A DNA stretch of 64,000 nucleotides from Dyadobacter flavalbus (GCF_006149045.1 NZ_VBSN01000038.1:186001-250000), one strand, 5' to 3'. Shown: positions 26,610-36,963, counted from the first letter of the stretch. Numbers and translations are program-made. The notes: generated by a model not told the origin, from the letters alone.

Positions 26610-26735
26610 GAATGAATTGGGATTAAATAGCTGACAGCTTCGGGATGCCAGCCATTGGCTGTTAGGAAGATTAATACTAATTGACCAAATGATGAAAAGC
26701 CATCAACGGAACTGATTACAGGCGGTTCCATGAAC

Positions 26736-27848
26736 TTAAATCGTCAGCCGTCTGCTTCTTGCTGTGATTTTCCATTCTCCGGTTACAGCTCCGTTTTCGA
26801 TTACGGTAGCGAAATCATGCAGGGCAACGGTCGGACAGATATGATAAGGAAGCGCATAAAACACATCGCCGGTCTGAATCGATTCCCACGCATCCGCACC
26901 CACCTGAATAACGCCGTGTTCTTCGCTTTGGCTTAATACCGTATAGCTGCTCAGGTTTAATAACCGGAACCGGTTTTCGATCGGGTTTTCGGCAGAAACC
27001 GCCTTGTGCCCCAGATCAATGGTGATGATACCGGACACCGGTTTGGAAACGACACGCGTGAGGATCAAAGCGGCATGCTGGAACGGCTGGCCATCAAAAC
27101 GGTCGCCGTAGCCCCAGTCCCAAAGCACGTTGGTGCCCGGGCTCAGATATACTTCCGGCCGCATGGCATGTACGGTAAAGGACGGAGAACCGCCGGCAAT
27201 GATCATGGGTTCCTTGCCGGTATCCGCTTTGATCCGGTCCAGAAGCGGCAATACTTTTTCAAATGCCTCGTCGGCAGCTGCTTTCCTGTCCGTAAATTCA
27301 GGATTCCGGATGTGCCCGTCGTACACGTGAATACCGGCCAGCGTAACGTTGGAAAGTCGGGTAATGTGCCTGTACAAGGAAAGAATGGATTCGTCCGTCG
27401 CATGTCCCGTCCGGTTCATGCCGTTATTGACATCTATAAATACTTCCGCTGTAAAGTTGTTTTCGGCAGAAAACCGGTTGAGGTCATCCACTGATTTTTC
27501 ATTATCCACGAGCGAAGAAAATGTCACATGCGGAAACTTTTCCCTTAGCCGGAAAAGCCGCTGAATATTCGGGCCGACCATCTGATAAGCCAGTAGAATC
27601 CATCTTGCGCCGGCATCTGCCAGCATTTCAGCTTCGGCAATGGTGGCGCATTTGAATTTGCTGATGCCTTGTTCGAGCTGCAAAGCTACGATTTCACTGC
27701 ATTTGTGCGTTTTAACATGCGGTATGAGCCGTCCGGCATCTTCTGCAATACTGACCATATTCCGGATATTGCTGTCCACACGGTCTTTATAGAATATCAG
27801 GGAAGGAGAAATTACTTCTTCCGGGTTCCGAAGCTGGTACCAGTTCAT
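26736..27848 (-). CDS. D-threonine aldolase-like PLP enzyme (alanine racemase N-terminal fold)
   Basis: A 370-residue fold-type III PLP enzyme. The cofactor lysine is in LIPHVKTHKCSE (K46), as in D-threonine aldolases and D-serine dehydratases. GIHVYDGHIRN and MIIAGGSPSF are typical of the barrel, and the C-terminal domain carries HVEEHGV-like metal-ligand residues (here SEEHGVIQV, and YHICPTVALHD). The pattern HICPTV near the C terminus supports a divalent-metal-dependent D-threonine aldolase/D-serine dehydratase-type enzyme, cleaving D-beta-hydroxy amino acids or deaminating D-serine. RidA, directly upstream by 51 bases, removes the enamine/imine products such enzymes release, a coherent pairing. 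Confidence 0.9.
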   Translation of the reverse strand: MNWYQLRNPEEVISPSLIFYKDRVDSNIRNMVSIAEDAGRLIPHVKTHKCSEIVALQLEQGISKFKCATIAEAEMLADAGARWILLAYQMVGPNIQRLFRLREKFPHVTFSSLVDNEKSVDDLNRFSAENNFTAEVFIDVNNGMNRTGHATDESILSLYRHITRLSNVTLAGIHVYDGHIRNPEFTDRKAAADEAFEKVLPLLDRIKADTGKEPMIIAGGSPSFTVHAMRPEVYLSPGTNVLWDWGYGDRFDGQPFQHAALILTRVVSKPVSGIITIDLGHKAVSAENPIENRFRLLNLSSYTVLSQSEEHGVIQVGADAWESIQTGDVFYALPYHICPTVALHDFATVIENGAVTGEWKITARSRRLTI

Positions 27849-27899
27849 GTATTCGGGAGTGAAATGGGAAATGTAGTCAATTAGAAGTGAAAAGTCCGG

Positions 27900-28376
27900 T
27901 TATTTTTCTTCCAGTTCGAAAAGGGCTTCGATTTCTACGGGGATGTTATCGGGCAAAGTACCCATTCCCACTGCGCTTCTCACGCCGATACCGTTTTCTT
28001 CACCCCAGACTTTCGCAAACAGTTCGCTGCAGCCATTGATGATAAACGGGTGTTTTTCAAAATCGGTTGTGCAATTGACCATTCCCAATACTTTTATCAC
28101 TCTTTTGACGCGGTTAAGACTTCCGAGGTTTGCTTTCAGCGTGGCCAGAATTGCCAGTCCGACCTGACGCGCAGCCAGTTTGCCCTGATCTGCATCCATA
28201 TCTTTCCCGATTCTACCTTTGATAAGCGTTCCGTCTTCCTGAACGGTCCCGTGACCGGAAACATAAACCCATCTTTTATCGACGATCAGTAAAGGTTTGT
28301 AAACACCGACCGGTTTCGGGGCAGGAGGCAAGGTAAGTCCCAGCTGAGCAAAGTTTGATTCAGGTGTATTATCCAT
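27900..28376 (-). CDS. RidA/YjgF family enamine/imine deaminase
   Basis: A 158-residue member of the Rid family (YjgF/YER057c/UK114), somewhat longer than archetypal RidA because of an N-terminal extension. Family features are VYVSGHGTVQEDGTL, the A-RQV-LAILATLKANLGSL helix region, and VRSAVGMGTLPDNIPVEIEA near the C terminus. The invariant Arg is probably the R of GVRSAVG; its position relative to RidA's catalytic Arg105 should be aligned before activity is claimed, since Rid1-7 subfamilies differ. Expected job: hydrolysis of reactive 2-aminoacrylate-type intermediates made by PLP enzymes, here the D-amino-acid enzyme encoded next. Confidence 0.92.
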   Translation of the reverse strand: MDNTPESNFAQLGLTLPPAPKPVGVYKPLLIVDKRWVYVSGHGTVQEDGTLIKGRIGKDMDADQGKLAARQVGLAILATLKANLGSLNRVKRVIKVLGMVNCTTDFEKHPFIINGCSELFAKVWGEENGIGVRSAVGMGTLPDNIPVEIEALFELEEK

Positions 28377-28409
28377 GATTTTAAGGTTGTAATTAAATTA
28401 ATCTGATTT

Positions 28410-29714
28410 CTAAACGAACAAATTTAGTACTAATACGCCCAGTAATCCCATTATGGACACAATTGTTTCCATGACAGACCACGTGAGCAGGGTATCTTTG
28501 ATACTCAGGTTGAAGTATTCCTTGAAGAGCCAGAAGCCGCCGTCGTTCAGGTGCGAAAACATCAGGCTTCCCGATCCGATGGATAAAACAAGCAGCTCAG
28601 GCGGTACCGGTGAGTTGGCAAGAAGCGGTGCAAGAATGCCTACGGTCGTCAGTCCTGCAACGGTCGCAGATCCTACGCAGATGCGGATCACTGCGGCAAT
28701 TCCCCAGCTGAGGATCAAAGGTGAAATATCCATATTTTTCAGGTTCTCGGCTATGTAAGTACTTACGCCACTGGCTGTCATAATTTCCTTGAACACACCC
28801 GCACCGGCGATGATCAGCAGGATTACCGAAACACCTTTGAATGCTTCTTCCATGGATTTGCTGATGGCTTTCATGGTCATACCGCGGCGGCTGCCGAGTA
28901 CGTAAGCTGCAAACAGCACCGATACGAGCATGCCGAAGTAAGGCTCGGCAAGCAATCCGATCAATCTGTTGTCAGGATTCAGTCTTTTAACTCCCGACAT
29001 GGTGGTCAGTAAGAAAACAGGAAGCAAAGCCGTCATAACACTGATTCTCAGGCCGGGCAGTTCGGCCAGCGGACGTGGTTTTACATTAAACAGGTCTGCA
29101 TCCGGTTTGGGCTGGAATCGTTTTAACGTACTTCCGAAAAGCGGGCCGGCAACGGCAATCGCCGGAAGGGAAACGATGATACCGTAGAAAAGCGTTTGTC
29201 CGAGGTCTGCATGCAGCTGGCTTGCAATAGCGGCCGGCGACGGGTGCGGCGGAAGGTAACCGTGCGCAACGGATAAGGCCGACAGCATCGGAATCCCGAT
29301 GTATAAGAGCGGCAGCCGCGCCGTGGCGCTGATCATGAAAATGAGCGGAATCACAATGACAAACCCGGCATTATAGAAAAGCGGGATACCGATAACAAAC
29401 CCGGCAAGCGCCATTCCCCACTGTATGAACTTTCTGCCGAAAACCCCGATCAGTGCATCCGTAATCCGCTGGGCTGCACCGCTGTCGGCCACCATTTTCC
29501 CGAGCATGGCCCCGAAACCGACGATCAGCACAAGGTCGCCCAGCGTGCCGCCGACCCCTTTCTGAATGGCTTTGCTGACCGTATCCACATCCAGGCCGCT
29601 TGCCAGTCCAAGTCCGATGGAAACGAGTAAAAACGAGATAAAAGTATCAATTTGAAGCCATGCAATCAGTAAAATCAGCGTCAGAATAGCTAGAAAGGTA
29701 AGAAGTAAAGGCAT
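28410..29714 (-). CDS. GntP-family H+ symporter (gluconate/D-serine-type transporter)
   Basis: A 434-residue polytopic inner-membrane permease with about twelve membrane segments, of the gluconate:H+ symporter (GntP/DsdX) family. Family stretches are FISFLLVSIGLGLASGLDVD, VGGTLGDLVLIVGFGAMLGKM, LPPHPSPAAIA in the middle, and LSIGSGSLMFSHLNDGGFWLF near the C terminus. Members carry gluconate, fructuronate or D-serine. Because the genes downstream encode RidA and a D-threonine-aldolase-like enzyme, a D-hydroxy-amino-acid such as D-serine or D-threonine is a better guess here than gluconate; no gluconate kinase is nearby. First gene of the operon. Confidence 0.92.
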   Translation of the reverse strand: MPLLLTFLAILTLILLIAWLQIDTFISFLLVSIGLGLASGLDVDTVSKAIQKGVGGTLGDLVLIVGFGAMLGKMVADSGAAQRITDALIGVFGRKFIQWGMALAGFVIGIPLFYNAGFVIVIPLIFMISATARLPLLYIGIPMLSALSVAHGYLPPHPSPAAIASQLHADLGQTLFYGIIVSLPAIAVAGPLFGSTLKRFQPKPDADLFNVKPRPLAELPGLRISVMTALLPVFLLTTMSGVKRLNPDNRLIGLLAEPYFGMLVSVLFAAYVLGSRRGMTMKAISKSMEEAFKGVSVILLIIAGAGVFKEIMTASGVSTYIAENLKNMDISPLILSWGIAAVIRICVGSATVAGLTTVGILAPLLANSPVPPELLVLSIGSGSLMFSHLNDGGFWLFKEYFNLSIKDTLLTWSVMETIVSIMGLLGVLVLNLFV

Positions 29715-29990
29715 AATGAAAGTGATGGAAAAGATAAGCTTTAGGTAATAAGCGGGAAGAAACTAAAATTTAACGATTTATGCGAATTAACTTTTCCTGC
29801 GTTATTCCGGAGGTAAAATCGGAAGGATCAGAGATATACGGAAGTAATGTTCAATTAGCTTAAAAGATAGCTTGTTTCAATGCTTAAAAATCGCGAAATT
29901 TGTCTTCCTGGAACTTATAAAATTCATATACAGACTGGGCAGCTGGCCTTGCAGCGCTCAGTCAAATTTTCGATTCTTTTTTAATTCTTT

Positions 29991-32624
29991 ATGGCAGAAT
30001 CTTCTGGTGAAAACATTATCCCCATTAATATTGAGGATGAAATGCGTGGAGCATACATCGATTATTCGATGTCCGTTATTATTTCCCGCGCTTTACCCGA
30101 CGTTCGCGATGGTTTGAAACCGGTGCACAGGCGTGTGTTATACGGGATGTCTGATTTGGGGGTAAATTACAATCGCTCGCATAAAAAATCAGCTCGTATA
30201 GTAGGGGAGGTTTTAGGTAAGTATCACCCGCATGGTGACTCTTCGGTTTACAATACAATGGTGCGTATGGCGCAGCCATGGTCCCTCCGGTATCCTCTGG
30301 TGGATGGCCAAGGAAACTTTGGTTCTGTTGATGGTGACAATCCGGCGGCCATGCGTTATACGGAAGCACGTCTTAAAAGGCTTGCCGACGAACTGCTGAA
30401 CGATCTGGGCAAAGATACCGTGGATTTTCAGCCGAACTTTGACGATTCCTTGTCCGAACCTTCGGTACTTCCTGCCAAATTTCCAAACCTGCTTGTCAAC
30501 GGCTCATCCGGTATTGCGGTCGGGATGGCAACCAATATGGCGCCGCATAACCTTTCCGAAGTGGTGGATGGCGTTCTTGCCTACATCGACAATACGGAAA
30601 TCACGATCCCGCAACTGATGGAATACATCAAGGCACCTGATTTCCCGACGGGCGGTATCATATACGGTTATCAGGGTGTTCGTTCCGCAATGGAAACGGG
30701 CCGCGGAAGTATTATCATGCGTTCCAAAGCGCAGTTTGATGTTACCAAAAGCGGCCGTGAACAGATTATCATCACGGAAATTCCCTACATGACCAATAAG
30801 GCGGCAATGATCGAACGCATTGCTTCGCTTATCAATGAAAAGAAACTGGAAGGGATTTCTGATATACGGGATGAATCCGACAGAGACGGCATGCGCATTG
30901 TATTCGATCTGAAAAAAGATGCCGTACCGAATATCGTGCTTAATCACCTTTTCAAATATACGCCGTTACAATCTTCTTTCGGTGTCAATAACGTGGCGCT
31001 TGTAAAAGGACGCCCCGTAACGCTCAACCTGAAAGACCTGATCCGGCATTACGTCGATCACCGGATTGTTGTCATCACGCGCCGAACAGAATACGAACTG
31101 CGTGAAGCCGAAAAGCGTGCGCATATTCTGGAAGGTTTGCTGATCGCACTTGACAATCTGGATGCAGTCATCACGCTGATCCGTAATGCAAGAGACCCGG
31201 AAACGGCGAAAGTCGGTTTGATGGAGCAGTTTCAGCTGAGTGAAATTCAGTCCAAAGCCATTCTGGAACTTCGTCTGCAGCGTTTGACAGGTCTTGAAAG
31301 AGACAAAATTGTAAAAGAATACGAAGAGATCATGATCCTGATCAATGATCTGAAAGATATTCTTGCCAATGAATACCGGAAGTATGAAATCATTAAAACG
31401 GAGCTGACCGACATCAAAGACCGCTACGGAGATGAACGCCGTACGCAGATTGAATTTGCTGCCGAGGAATTCAGTGACGAGGACATGATTCCGGATGATG
31501 AAATGCTGATTACGATTTCCCATGAGGGTTATATCAAAAGAACGCCTTTGTCCGAATACCGTACGCAAACCCGCGGCGGCGTTGGGTCAAGAGGCGTAAA
31601 GACCAAGGATACGGATTTTACGGAGCATTTGTTTTCTGCAACCATGCTCAATTACCTGCTGATCTTTACCGAACTCGGAAAGCTGTTCTGGATGAAAGTA
31701 TATGAAGTACCGGAAGGCAGCAAAACATCCAAAGGCAGGCCGATACAGAACCTGATCAGTCTGGAAAGCGGGGATTCCATCCGTTCGGTTATCAATGTAC
31801 GTACATTGTCAGATGAGGATTATATCAACAATAATTACCTCATTATGTGTACACAGCAGGGCACTATTAAAAAGACATTGCTGGAAGCCTATTCGCGTCC
31901 GAGGGCAAATGGAATTATTGCCATTTCGATTAATGAAGGCGACCGCTTGCTGGATGTAGCTCTTACCAACGGGGATAATGACATTGTGATTGCATCGAGT
32001 GCAGGCCGTGCCGTCCGCTTCAATGAAAAGGGTGTAAGGCCGATGGGAAGAACTGCTGCCGGTGTGCGCGGTATAAACCTCAACGACGCTGAAAACAAGG
32101 TAATCGGTATGGTTTGTATCAACAGGGAAGATGCCCAGCTTTTGGTTGTTTCGGAAAATGGATTTGGAAAGCGGTCTGACATAGATAGTTACCGGATTAC
32201 AAACCGAGGCGGCAAAGGTGTTTCCACGATGAATGCAACGGAAAAAGTGGGTAAACTGGTGGCAATCCGCGAAGTGACCGAACTGGATGACCTGATGATT
32301 ATCACCCGCAACGGTATTGCGATCCGGATGAGCGTGCTGGATATCCGACTTGCCGGACGTAACACGCAAGGTGTCAAGCTGATCAGACTAAACAATGCGG
32401 ATGAAATCACATCTGTAACCCGGATTCTGAAAGATCCGGATGAGAAAGCCGCCGAACTGGATGAAGACGGAAATATCATTGCAGCACCAGCCGAAATCAT
32501 TCAGGGATCCGATGAAACCGGGATCATTCTGGCAGATGACAGTGAAGATGATCTGGACGAATCAGATGAAATCCTGGATGAATCGGAAGACGATGAAGAA
32601 CTCCCGGATGACAGTGAGGTATGA
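29991..32624 (+). CDS. gyrA: DNA gyrase subunit A
   Basis: The 877-residue A subunit of the type IIA topoisomerase that introduces negative supercoils. The catalytic Tyr is Y123 ([11 protein letters not shown]). The quinolone-resistance-determining region reads [20 protein letters not shown]: Ser84 matches E. coli Ser83 while Asn88 occupies the E. coli Asp87 place. The DNA-wrapping C-terminal domain starts around residue 515 with a GyrA-box-like QTRGGVG (526-532, canonical QRRGGxG) followed by six beta-pinwheel repeats. The protein ends in a strongly acidic tail ([11 protein letters not shown] onward), as in other gyrases with regulatory C-terminal tails. The ATG at 29991 gives the expected N terminus. 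Confidence 0.98.
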   Translation: MAESSGENIIPINIEDEMRGAYIDYSMSVIISRALPDVRDGLKPVHRRVLYGMSDLGVNYNRSHKKSARIVGEVLGKYHPHGDSSVYNTMVRMAQPWSLRYPLVDGQGNFGSVDGDNPAAMRYTEARLKRLADELLNDLGKDTVDFQPNFDDSLSEPSVLPAKFPNLLVNGSSGIAVGMATNMAPHNLSEVVDGVLAYIDNTEITIPQLMEYIKAPDFPTGGIIYGYQGVRSAMETGRGSIIMRSKAQFDVTKSGREQIIITEIPYMTNKAAMIERIASLINEKKLEGISDIRDESDRDGMRIVFDLKKDAVPNIVLNHLFKYTPLQSSFGVNNVALVKGRPVTLNLKDLIRHYVDHRIVVITRRTEYELREAEKRAHILEGLLIALDNLDAVITLIRNARDPETAKVGLMEQFQLSEIQSKAILELRLQRLTGLERDKIVKEYEEIMILINDLKDILANEYRKYEIIKTELTDIKDRYGDERRTQIEFAAEEFSDEDMIPDDEMLITISHEGYIKRTPLSEYRTQTRGGVGSRGVKTKDTDFTEHLFSATMLNYLLIFTELGKLFWMKVYEVPEGSKTSKGRPIQNLISLESGDSIRSVINVRTLSDEDYINNNYLIMCTQQGTIKKTLLEAYSRPRANGIIAISINEGDRLLDVALTNGDNDIVIASSAGRAVRFNEKGVRPMGRTAAGVRGINLNDAENKVIGMVCINREDAQLLVVSENGFGKRSDIDSYRITNRGGKGVSTMNATEKVGKLVAIREVTELDDLMIITRNGIAIRMSVLDIRLAGRNTQGVKLIRLNNADEITSVTRILKDPDEKAAELDEDGNIIAAPAEIIQGSDETGIILADDSEDDLDESDEILDESEDDEELPDDSEV

Positions 32625-32699
32625 TTTTTGTGAAAAAATTGTATATTTTTGTCTCATAGTAACACGCGAACAATCAACCACAATCAAAGTTTATATTTT

Positions 32700-34157
32700 A
32701 TGAAAAAACTGTTTTTTGTTTCTGCACTTAGCCTTTTCAGCCTGTCTGCATTTTCGCAGGATGCTGTTAACAAGGCCATGGTAGATCAATTTCGTAAGGA
32801 TAAGGAAAAGAGTGATAAAGATATGTCCGATGCCAAGAACAGTGCGAAAGCATCATTCTGGATGGATCGGGCTAAACTATATGAAAATATTGCATTACAA
32901 GGTTCAGAAGTAGATTCCAGTGCAGCCAAAACGGCTTTGGAAGCTTATAAGAAGGTAGTAGAACTGGATCTTACCAAAAAGGGAGAACCGGGCAAATCTG
33001 CAAAAGAAGCCAAGAATATCCTGAGTGGGGGTGAAGGATCTCAGCTTTTCAATGCATTTGTAAAACAGGGAGCTGAGAAATACCAGGCTAAAAACCTGAA
33101 CGGCGCATTGGAAATGTTTACAGCCGCACAGGAAATTAACCAGAAAGATACGCTTGCATCGCTTTATGGCGGTATCGCGGCACAGCAGCTGGATAAAAAG
33201 GATATTGCAAAAACTCAGTTTGAAAAGTATGCTGCGAACGGCGGTAAAGATCCTAGCGTATTTTATGGTCTTGCTCAGTTGTACCGTGCCGACAATGATT
33301 TTGACAAAGCCATCGCCACGCTGAACAAAGGGCTTGAAATGTCTCCGGGCAACAAAGACCTGAAAGCAGAAGTTGTGAACATTTTGCTGGCATCCGGTAA
33401 AGAAGATCAGGCAATCAATGAGTTGACTGCTTTGACAACCAGCGATCCGAACAATGCGCAGAATATAGTAAACCTGGCTATCCTTTATGATAATACCAGT
33501 TCCAAAATGAACCAGAAAATCAAAGAACTTCAAGGAAAACTGGGTGCCGGAAGCGGAAAATCAAACAGCGCCGCTGCCAATCTTGAAAGTGAAAAAGGTA
33601 AAATCGAGGTTTATGACGGTGAAGTAAAACGGATCAGCGCATTGATCAAGAAACAACCTAAAAATGCAGATCTGAAACGTCAGCTGGCGGAAGTAAATGC
33701 CAAGAAAAAAGAGTCAGTAGCGGCGATTGCCAAGCTGGAAGGAGAAGTGAAGGCATCTCAGGAAGCAGCAAAAGGAAATGATGTGGCTTCTCTGGAAAAA
33801 GAATTGGCGGACTTGAAAGCCAAACAGGCAGATGCAAGCAGCAAAGCCATTGAAAACTACAAAAAAGTATTGTCAATTGATGCAGCTAATTACGATGCAC
33901 TTTACAATCTTGGCGTATTTTACTTTAATGAGGCTGTTCAGCTAAAAGGCGAAGTTGATAACATGAACATGACAGAATATCAGCAACGTGGAAAAGAAGT
34001 AGAAGGTCGTGTTTGCGGAAAATTCAAAAAAGCAAAGCCATACTTTGAAAAAGCAATTCAGTCCAAGGACGAAGCTGAAGCAAAAGAAAACCTTGCTACT
34101 GTTAATACGGTTCTTGAACAATTTGCAGGCAAAGGCGTTGCTTGTGTAGAAGAATAA
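32700..34157 (+). CDS. Exported tetratricopeptide-repeat protein with coiled coil
   Basis: The ATG at 32700 gives 485 residues beginning with a signal peptide (MKKLFFVSALSLFSLSAFSQ); the longer frame from 32649 has no domain there. TPR units are seen from about residue 45 (AAKTALEAYKKVVELDLTKK) and again at FYGLAQLYRADNDFDKAIAT. Residues about 270-385 are a Lys/Glu/Ala-rich coiled coil (KESVAAIAKLEGEVKASQEA), followed by a final TPR pair, AIENYKKVLSIDAANYDALY. A periplasmic or outer-membrane-associated scaffold is likely. The gene follows gyrA, a pairing often seen in Bacteroidota. TATTTTTG at 32644-32651 is an exact -7 match without a proper -33. Confidence 0.88.
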   Translation: MKKLFFVSALSLFSLSAFSQDAVNKAMVDQFRKDKEKSDKDMSDAKNSAKASFWMDRAKLYENIALQGSEVDSSAAKTALEAYKKVVELDLTKKGEPGKSAKEAKNILSGGEGSQLFNAFVKQGAEKYQAKNLNGALEMFTAAQEINQKDTLASLYGGIAAQQLDKKDIAKTQFEKYAANGGKDPSVFYGLAQLYRADNDFDKAIATLNKGLEMSPGNKDLKAEVVNILLASGKEDQAINELTALTTSDPNNAQNIVNLAILYDNTSSKMNQKIKELQGKLGAGSGKSNSAAANLESEKGKIEVYDGEVKRISALIKKQPKNADLKRQLAEVNAKKKESVAAIAKLEGEVKASQEAAKGNDVASLEKELADLKAKQADASSKAIENYKKVLSIDAANYDALYNLGVFYFNEAVQLKGEVDNMNMTEYQQRGKEVEGRVCGKFKKAKPYFEKAIQSKDEAEAKENLATVNTVLEQFAGKGVACVEE

Positions 34158-34180
34158 GATCTAGAAAAATCATTAGTGTA

Positions 34181-34211
34181 AAAAGCAGCAACGTACGTTG
34201 CTGCTTTTTTT
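34181..34211. terminator. Bidirectional terminator, 28-bp perfect palindrome
   Basis: AAAAGCAGCAACGT (34181-34194) is directly followed by its reverse complement (34195-34208), then a T run to 34211. It lies between the convergent TPR gene and the GT-C-like membrane gene and can end transcripts from both sides. Confidence 0.9.
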
Positions 34212-34222
34212 GTTGGTCCATT

Positions 34223-35554
34223 TCAATGTAAGCTGCTGATGCCGCTGATTTCAGGAGGAAGTAATTTTCTGATTGTATGATTGTCCAGCAGTTTTTTTAA
34301 ACGTACGGAATCAGGATAAGGAATATGCATGGCTGGTTGCTGAAGGTAAACTGGATTGTGTGTTTGCAGATAGCTGGTAACGTTGTCCGTTTGAATAACG
34401 GAATATTCATGGACTCTTTGAATATCTTTCATATCAAACTTGAACCGTTTTTTGTGTCCATGGAAAAACAATGGAAACAGAGCAAGAATGATGTATTTCT
34501 GCCATTTCGGTTTTTTGTATTCCTCTATGTACCGAAGTGCAAACCAGGCATTGGCAACCAGTCCGATACTAAGTAATTCAGTGTACCGGGAAGGTACTGA
34601 CGAGAGTTCCTGCCCGCGGCCATATGCAATGGCCATAGCCTGTGCAAACGACCACATATAACATCCTGCCATGAAGAGATCACTTTTGCAAAGCCTTTTA
34701 TGTTTGATCAGAAATGGAACGGCAATCAATCCTGGCGACCAGAGCGGGGCAGCAATCCAGTTATGCGGGCCAACAGGCCAACTCAATATGCGTAAAAACG
34801 AGTGTGTCCATTCGGATATACTTCTGGCACGGTACATGTTATGCGCGGCAATGTGCGGTATTTGCATATACGCTAGCCCTGCAACAATCACCAAGGCTGC
34901 CGCAAACAATAAATTCTTCATCGCTCTTTCATGTTTGTCCAGCGAGTGGAGTACATATACGCCTGCTACGGCCAACGGTGTCAGAATACCCGATGCCATG
35001 GTGACAATACTGAGAAAGCACAGTATAAAAACTATAACTTTGGCAGTGGCACTTTCCGTATAGGTGACAGCCAGACCGACTGCAATAACTGTAAACAGAA
35101 TCAGAAAGTAGAACTGGCTTTGAAATCCGACCAGCATATTTTCGAAAGAGAATGGAAGTGTGAATTGTGCAATCAGAACAGGTAAAATCAACCATTTATT
35201 ACTGTTCAGACCAATGAACCGGAAAAGAAAGCCAAGCAAAGTTGCTGGGATAACGGCCGCAAGTATCACGTTTATACGTGCAGAAACAAGATTATTCCAC
35301 TGACCATTAACCATATACGAAGCCAGGGAAAGCAGTCGGGTAGGGAAGATGCGGTGCTCATTGTGCAACTTCCACAAATCTGAAATTCTCAGTGTACCTT
35401 CAACCCAGGGCCTCAATAAAAAATCTCCTTCAGAATCCCATTCATCCCAGAATGGAACCGGCATCGCATAATGATTAACAAAATAGAACCGTATAATTAA
35501 AATGAAGATTACAGAGGCCGAAATAAGAGCAAGTTTGATAATATTATTCTGCAC
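34223..35554 (-). CDS. Polytopic membrane protein, GT-C glycosyltransferase-like
   Basis: A 443-residue protein with about ten membrane segments. After TM1 the first extracytoplasmic loop contains PVPFWDEWDSEGDF; acidic residues in this loop are the hallmark of GT-C glycosyltransferases (polyprenyl-phosphate-sugar users), which is the basis for the call. I recognise no specific family. Translation probably starts with GTG at 35554, overlapping the stop of the glycosyltransferase gene by one base (TAGTG), so the two are translationally coupled. The C terminus is cytoplasmic or periplasmic and hydrophilic (about residues 370-443). Likely a surface-polysaccharide or glycolipid assembly step (inference). 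Confidence 0.7.
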   Translation of the reverse strand: MQNNIIKLALISASVIFILIIRFYFVNHYAMPVPFWDEWDSEGDFLLRPWVEGTLRISDLWKLHNEHRIFPTRLLSLASYMVNGQWNNLVSARINVILAAVIPATLLGFLFRFIGLNSNKWLILPVLIAQFTLPFSFENMLVGFQSQFYFLILFTVIAVGLAVTYTESATAKVIVFILCFLSIVTMASGILTPLAVAGVYVLHSLDKHERAMKNLLFAAALVIVAGLAYMQIPHIAAHNMYRARSISEWTHSFLRILSWPVGPHNWIAAPLWSPGLIAVPFLIKHKRLCKSDLFMAGCYMWSFAQAMAIAYGRGQELSSVPSRYTELLSIGLVANAWFALRYIEEYKKPKWQKYIILALFPLFFHGHKKRFKFDMKDIQRVHEYSVIQTDNVTSYLQTHNPVYLQQPAMHIPYPDSVRLKKLLDNHTIRKLLPPEISGISSLH

Positions 35555-36417
35555 TATGAGCTGATTGAATTTAGATTTAATATACTATTTGGATCCCAGA
35601 TTCTGAGAATGGATTCGTCCCTTTCTGCATTGGCTTCACGATCATGATTATAGAATTCCTGAATACTTCTTTTATGACCTGTATCAGCGCGCCCTCTTTC
35701 AAGCTTGAAATGATACTCTTCGAGAGATTTACAGAAATAATGATTTAATTGTATCTTGTTGACACTAACATCAATAAAAGAATCCGGAATAATCTTATAA
35801 TATTCATTTACGCAGTAATAGTTTTCTTTAAAGAAAAATGCATGTGGACTGACGGCATGAATTACAAATTTAGGTTGTACAATGCATTTAATATGTCTGT
35901 TGGTATGAAAATCATAGGCGGCACGAAGCTGGAAACGTTCAAGGACCGGTTTATTTGACTTATTAAGATGCCCGCTGGATCCGAACACCAGCCAGTTAAT
36001 TCCCAAACCGCCAAATTGCTCATAATCTTTAAGCAGTTCAACCAGGTTGCCTTTTGTACTTTTTGGAACAATAAATTCATCTACATTAATAAATGCCATC
36101 CATTGCGAAAACCTGCCGAATTTTTTTAAGCACTTGTTGTAAGCTTCCAGTTGTTTAATTTCTCCAAAAATACTACTTACTGTTACATAATCAGACAAAC
36201 CTGCTTCTATTAAAGATTGTTTTACAGGTTTTTTGCTGCCGTTATCATAAATATAGAAATGCTGGACGCCAATTTTCCTGTGATAGTTGATCCATTCTTC
36301 TATGTATTCATTTTCATCTTTTACAATACAGCACACAGTCAGCTTGTATTTCAACCAGAACTTAAAAGTAAAAAGGCACTTGACAATTTCCCGGATATAG
36401 TGTGTTTTGTAAAACAT
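35554..36417 (-). CDS. Glycosyltransferase family 92 (DUF23)-type enzyme
   Basis: A 287-residue protein with the GT92 pattern: YKLTVCCIVKDENEYIEEWI, NYHRKIGVQHFYIYDNGSKK, the DxD-like FINVDEFIVP, and QLNHYFCKSLEEYHFKLERG near the C terminus. GT92 enzymes are inverting galactosyl-type transferases of the GT-A fold; bacterial members occur in capsule and lipopolysaccharide clusters. No signal peptide is seen, so it acts in the cytoplasm on a lipid-linked or nucleotide-sugar acceptor. Base composition is visibly AT-richer than the flanking genes, suggesting transfer. A truncated relative lies at 36964-37230. Confidence 0.85.
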   Translation of the reverse strand: MFYKTHYIREIVKCLFTFKFWLKYKLTVCCIVKDENEYIEEWINYHRKIGVQHFYIYDNGSKKPVKQSLIEAGLSDYVTVSSIFGEIKQLEAYNKCLKKFGRFSQWMAFINVDEFIVPKSTKGNLVELLKDYEQFGGLGINWLVFGSSGHLNKSNKPVLERFQLRAAYDFHTNRHIKCIVQPKFVIHAVSPHAFFFKENYYCVNEYYKIIPDSFIDVSVNKIQLNHYFCKSLEEYHFKLERGRADTGHKRSIQEFYNHDREANAERDESILRIWDPNSILNLNSISS

Positions 36418-36963
36418 ACGATTATGATTTTAATTCAATTTTCTACGTCACGCACAACGATAATTAAGCATGATCGAAAACTTCATGTACATACGTATGT
36501 AATATTTAAATTTCAAGCACCTAGTTTGCTAAATAGTTATCCTGTGGCACGGCTGAATATATAACCGGTAATTAACTGTGCAGGCAAGTATCTGATTAAA
36601 GAAATCAAGATTTCAAGACGAATGAAGAAGTCGCAGTCAACAAAAGGCAGAGTGGGAGTGAACGGGACTATTTTGCACGCTGTGCCGCCAGCAATGATTT
36701 CAGCGGATCGGGTAGGAAAGAAGTGAGAGTCTTGTAAAAAAAATGGAGTCGGGCAGGCAGGGAGCCAGGTAAAAAAATATTATTAAATAATTTTATAACT
36801 TAACATAACATAATATAATTGTCTAATGCTTTTTTGCAAATACTTGAAAATCAACTTCTTGTTCTCCTGACGGTATCTGCAAAGCCTCTTGCCACTTTGT
36901 CATGCTACTCTTCCCGAGACTTACAGTGACAACGGTTGATATGTATCCTGCCGACCCATACAT
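36418..36963. other. AT-rich spacer with short decayed-looking frames
   Basis: No complete gene. On the minus strand a 26-codon frame (36823-36903, starting MTKWQEALQIPSG) and a start-less open stretch of about 40 codons ending at 36668 (last residues PLKSLLAAQRAK) look protein-like but match nothing I know. GC content jumps within the spacer (36600-36770 richer than the flanks). This is what a decayed gene or recombination scar between the intact glycosyltransferase and its fragment would leave. Confidence 0.45.
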
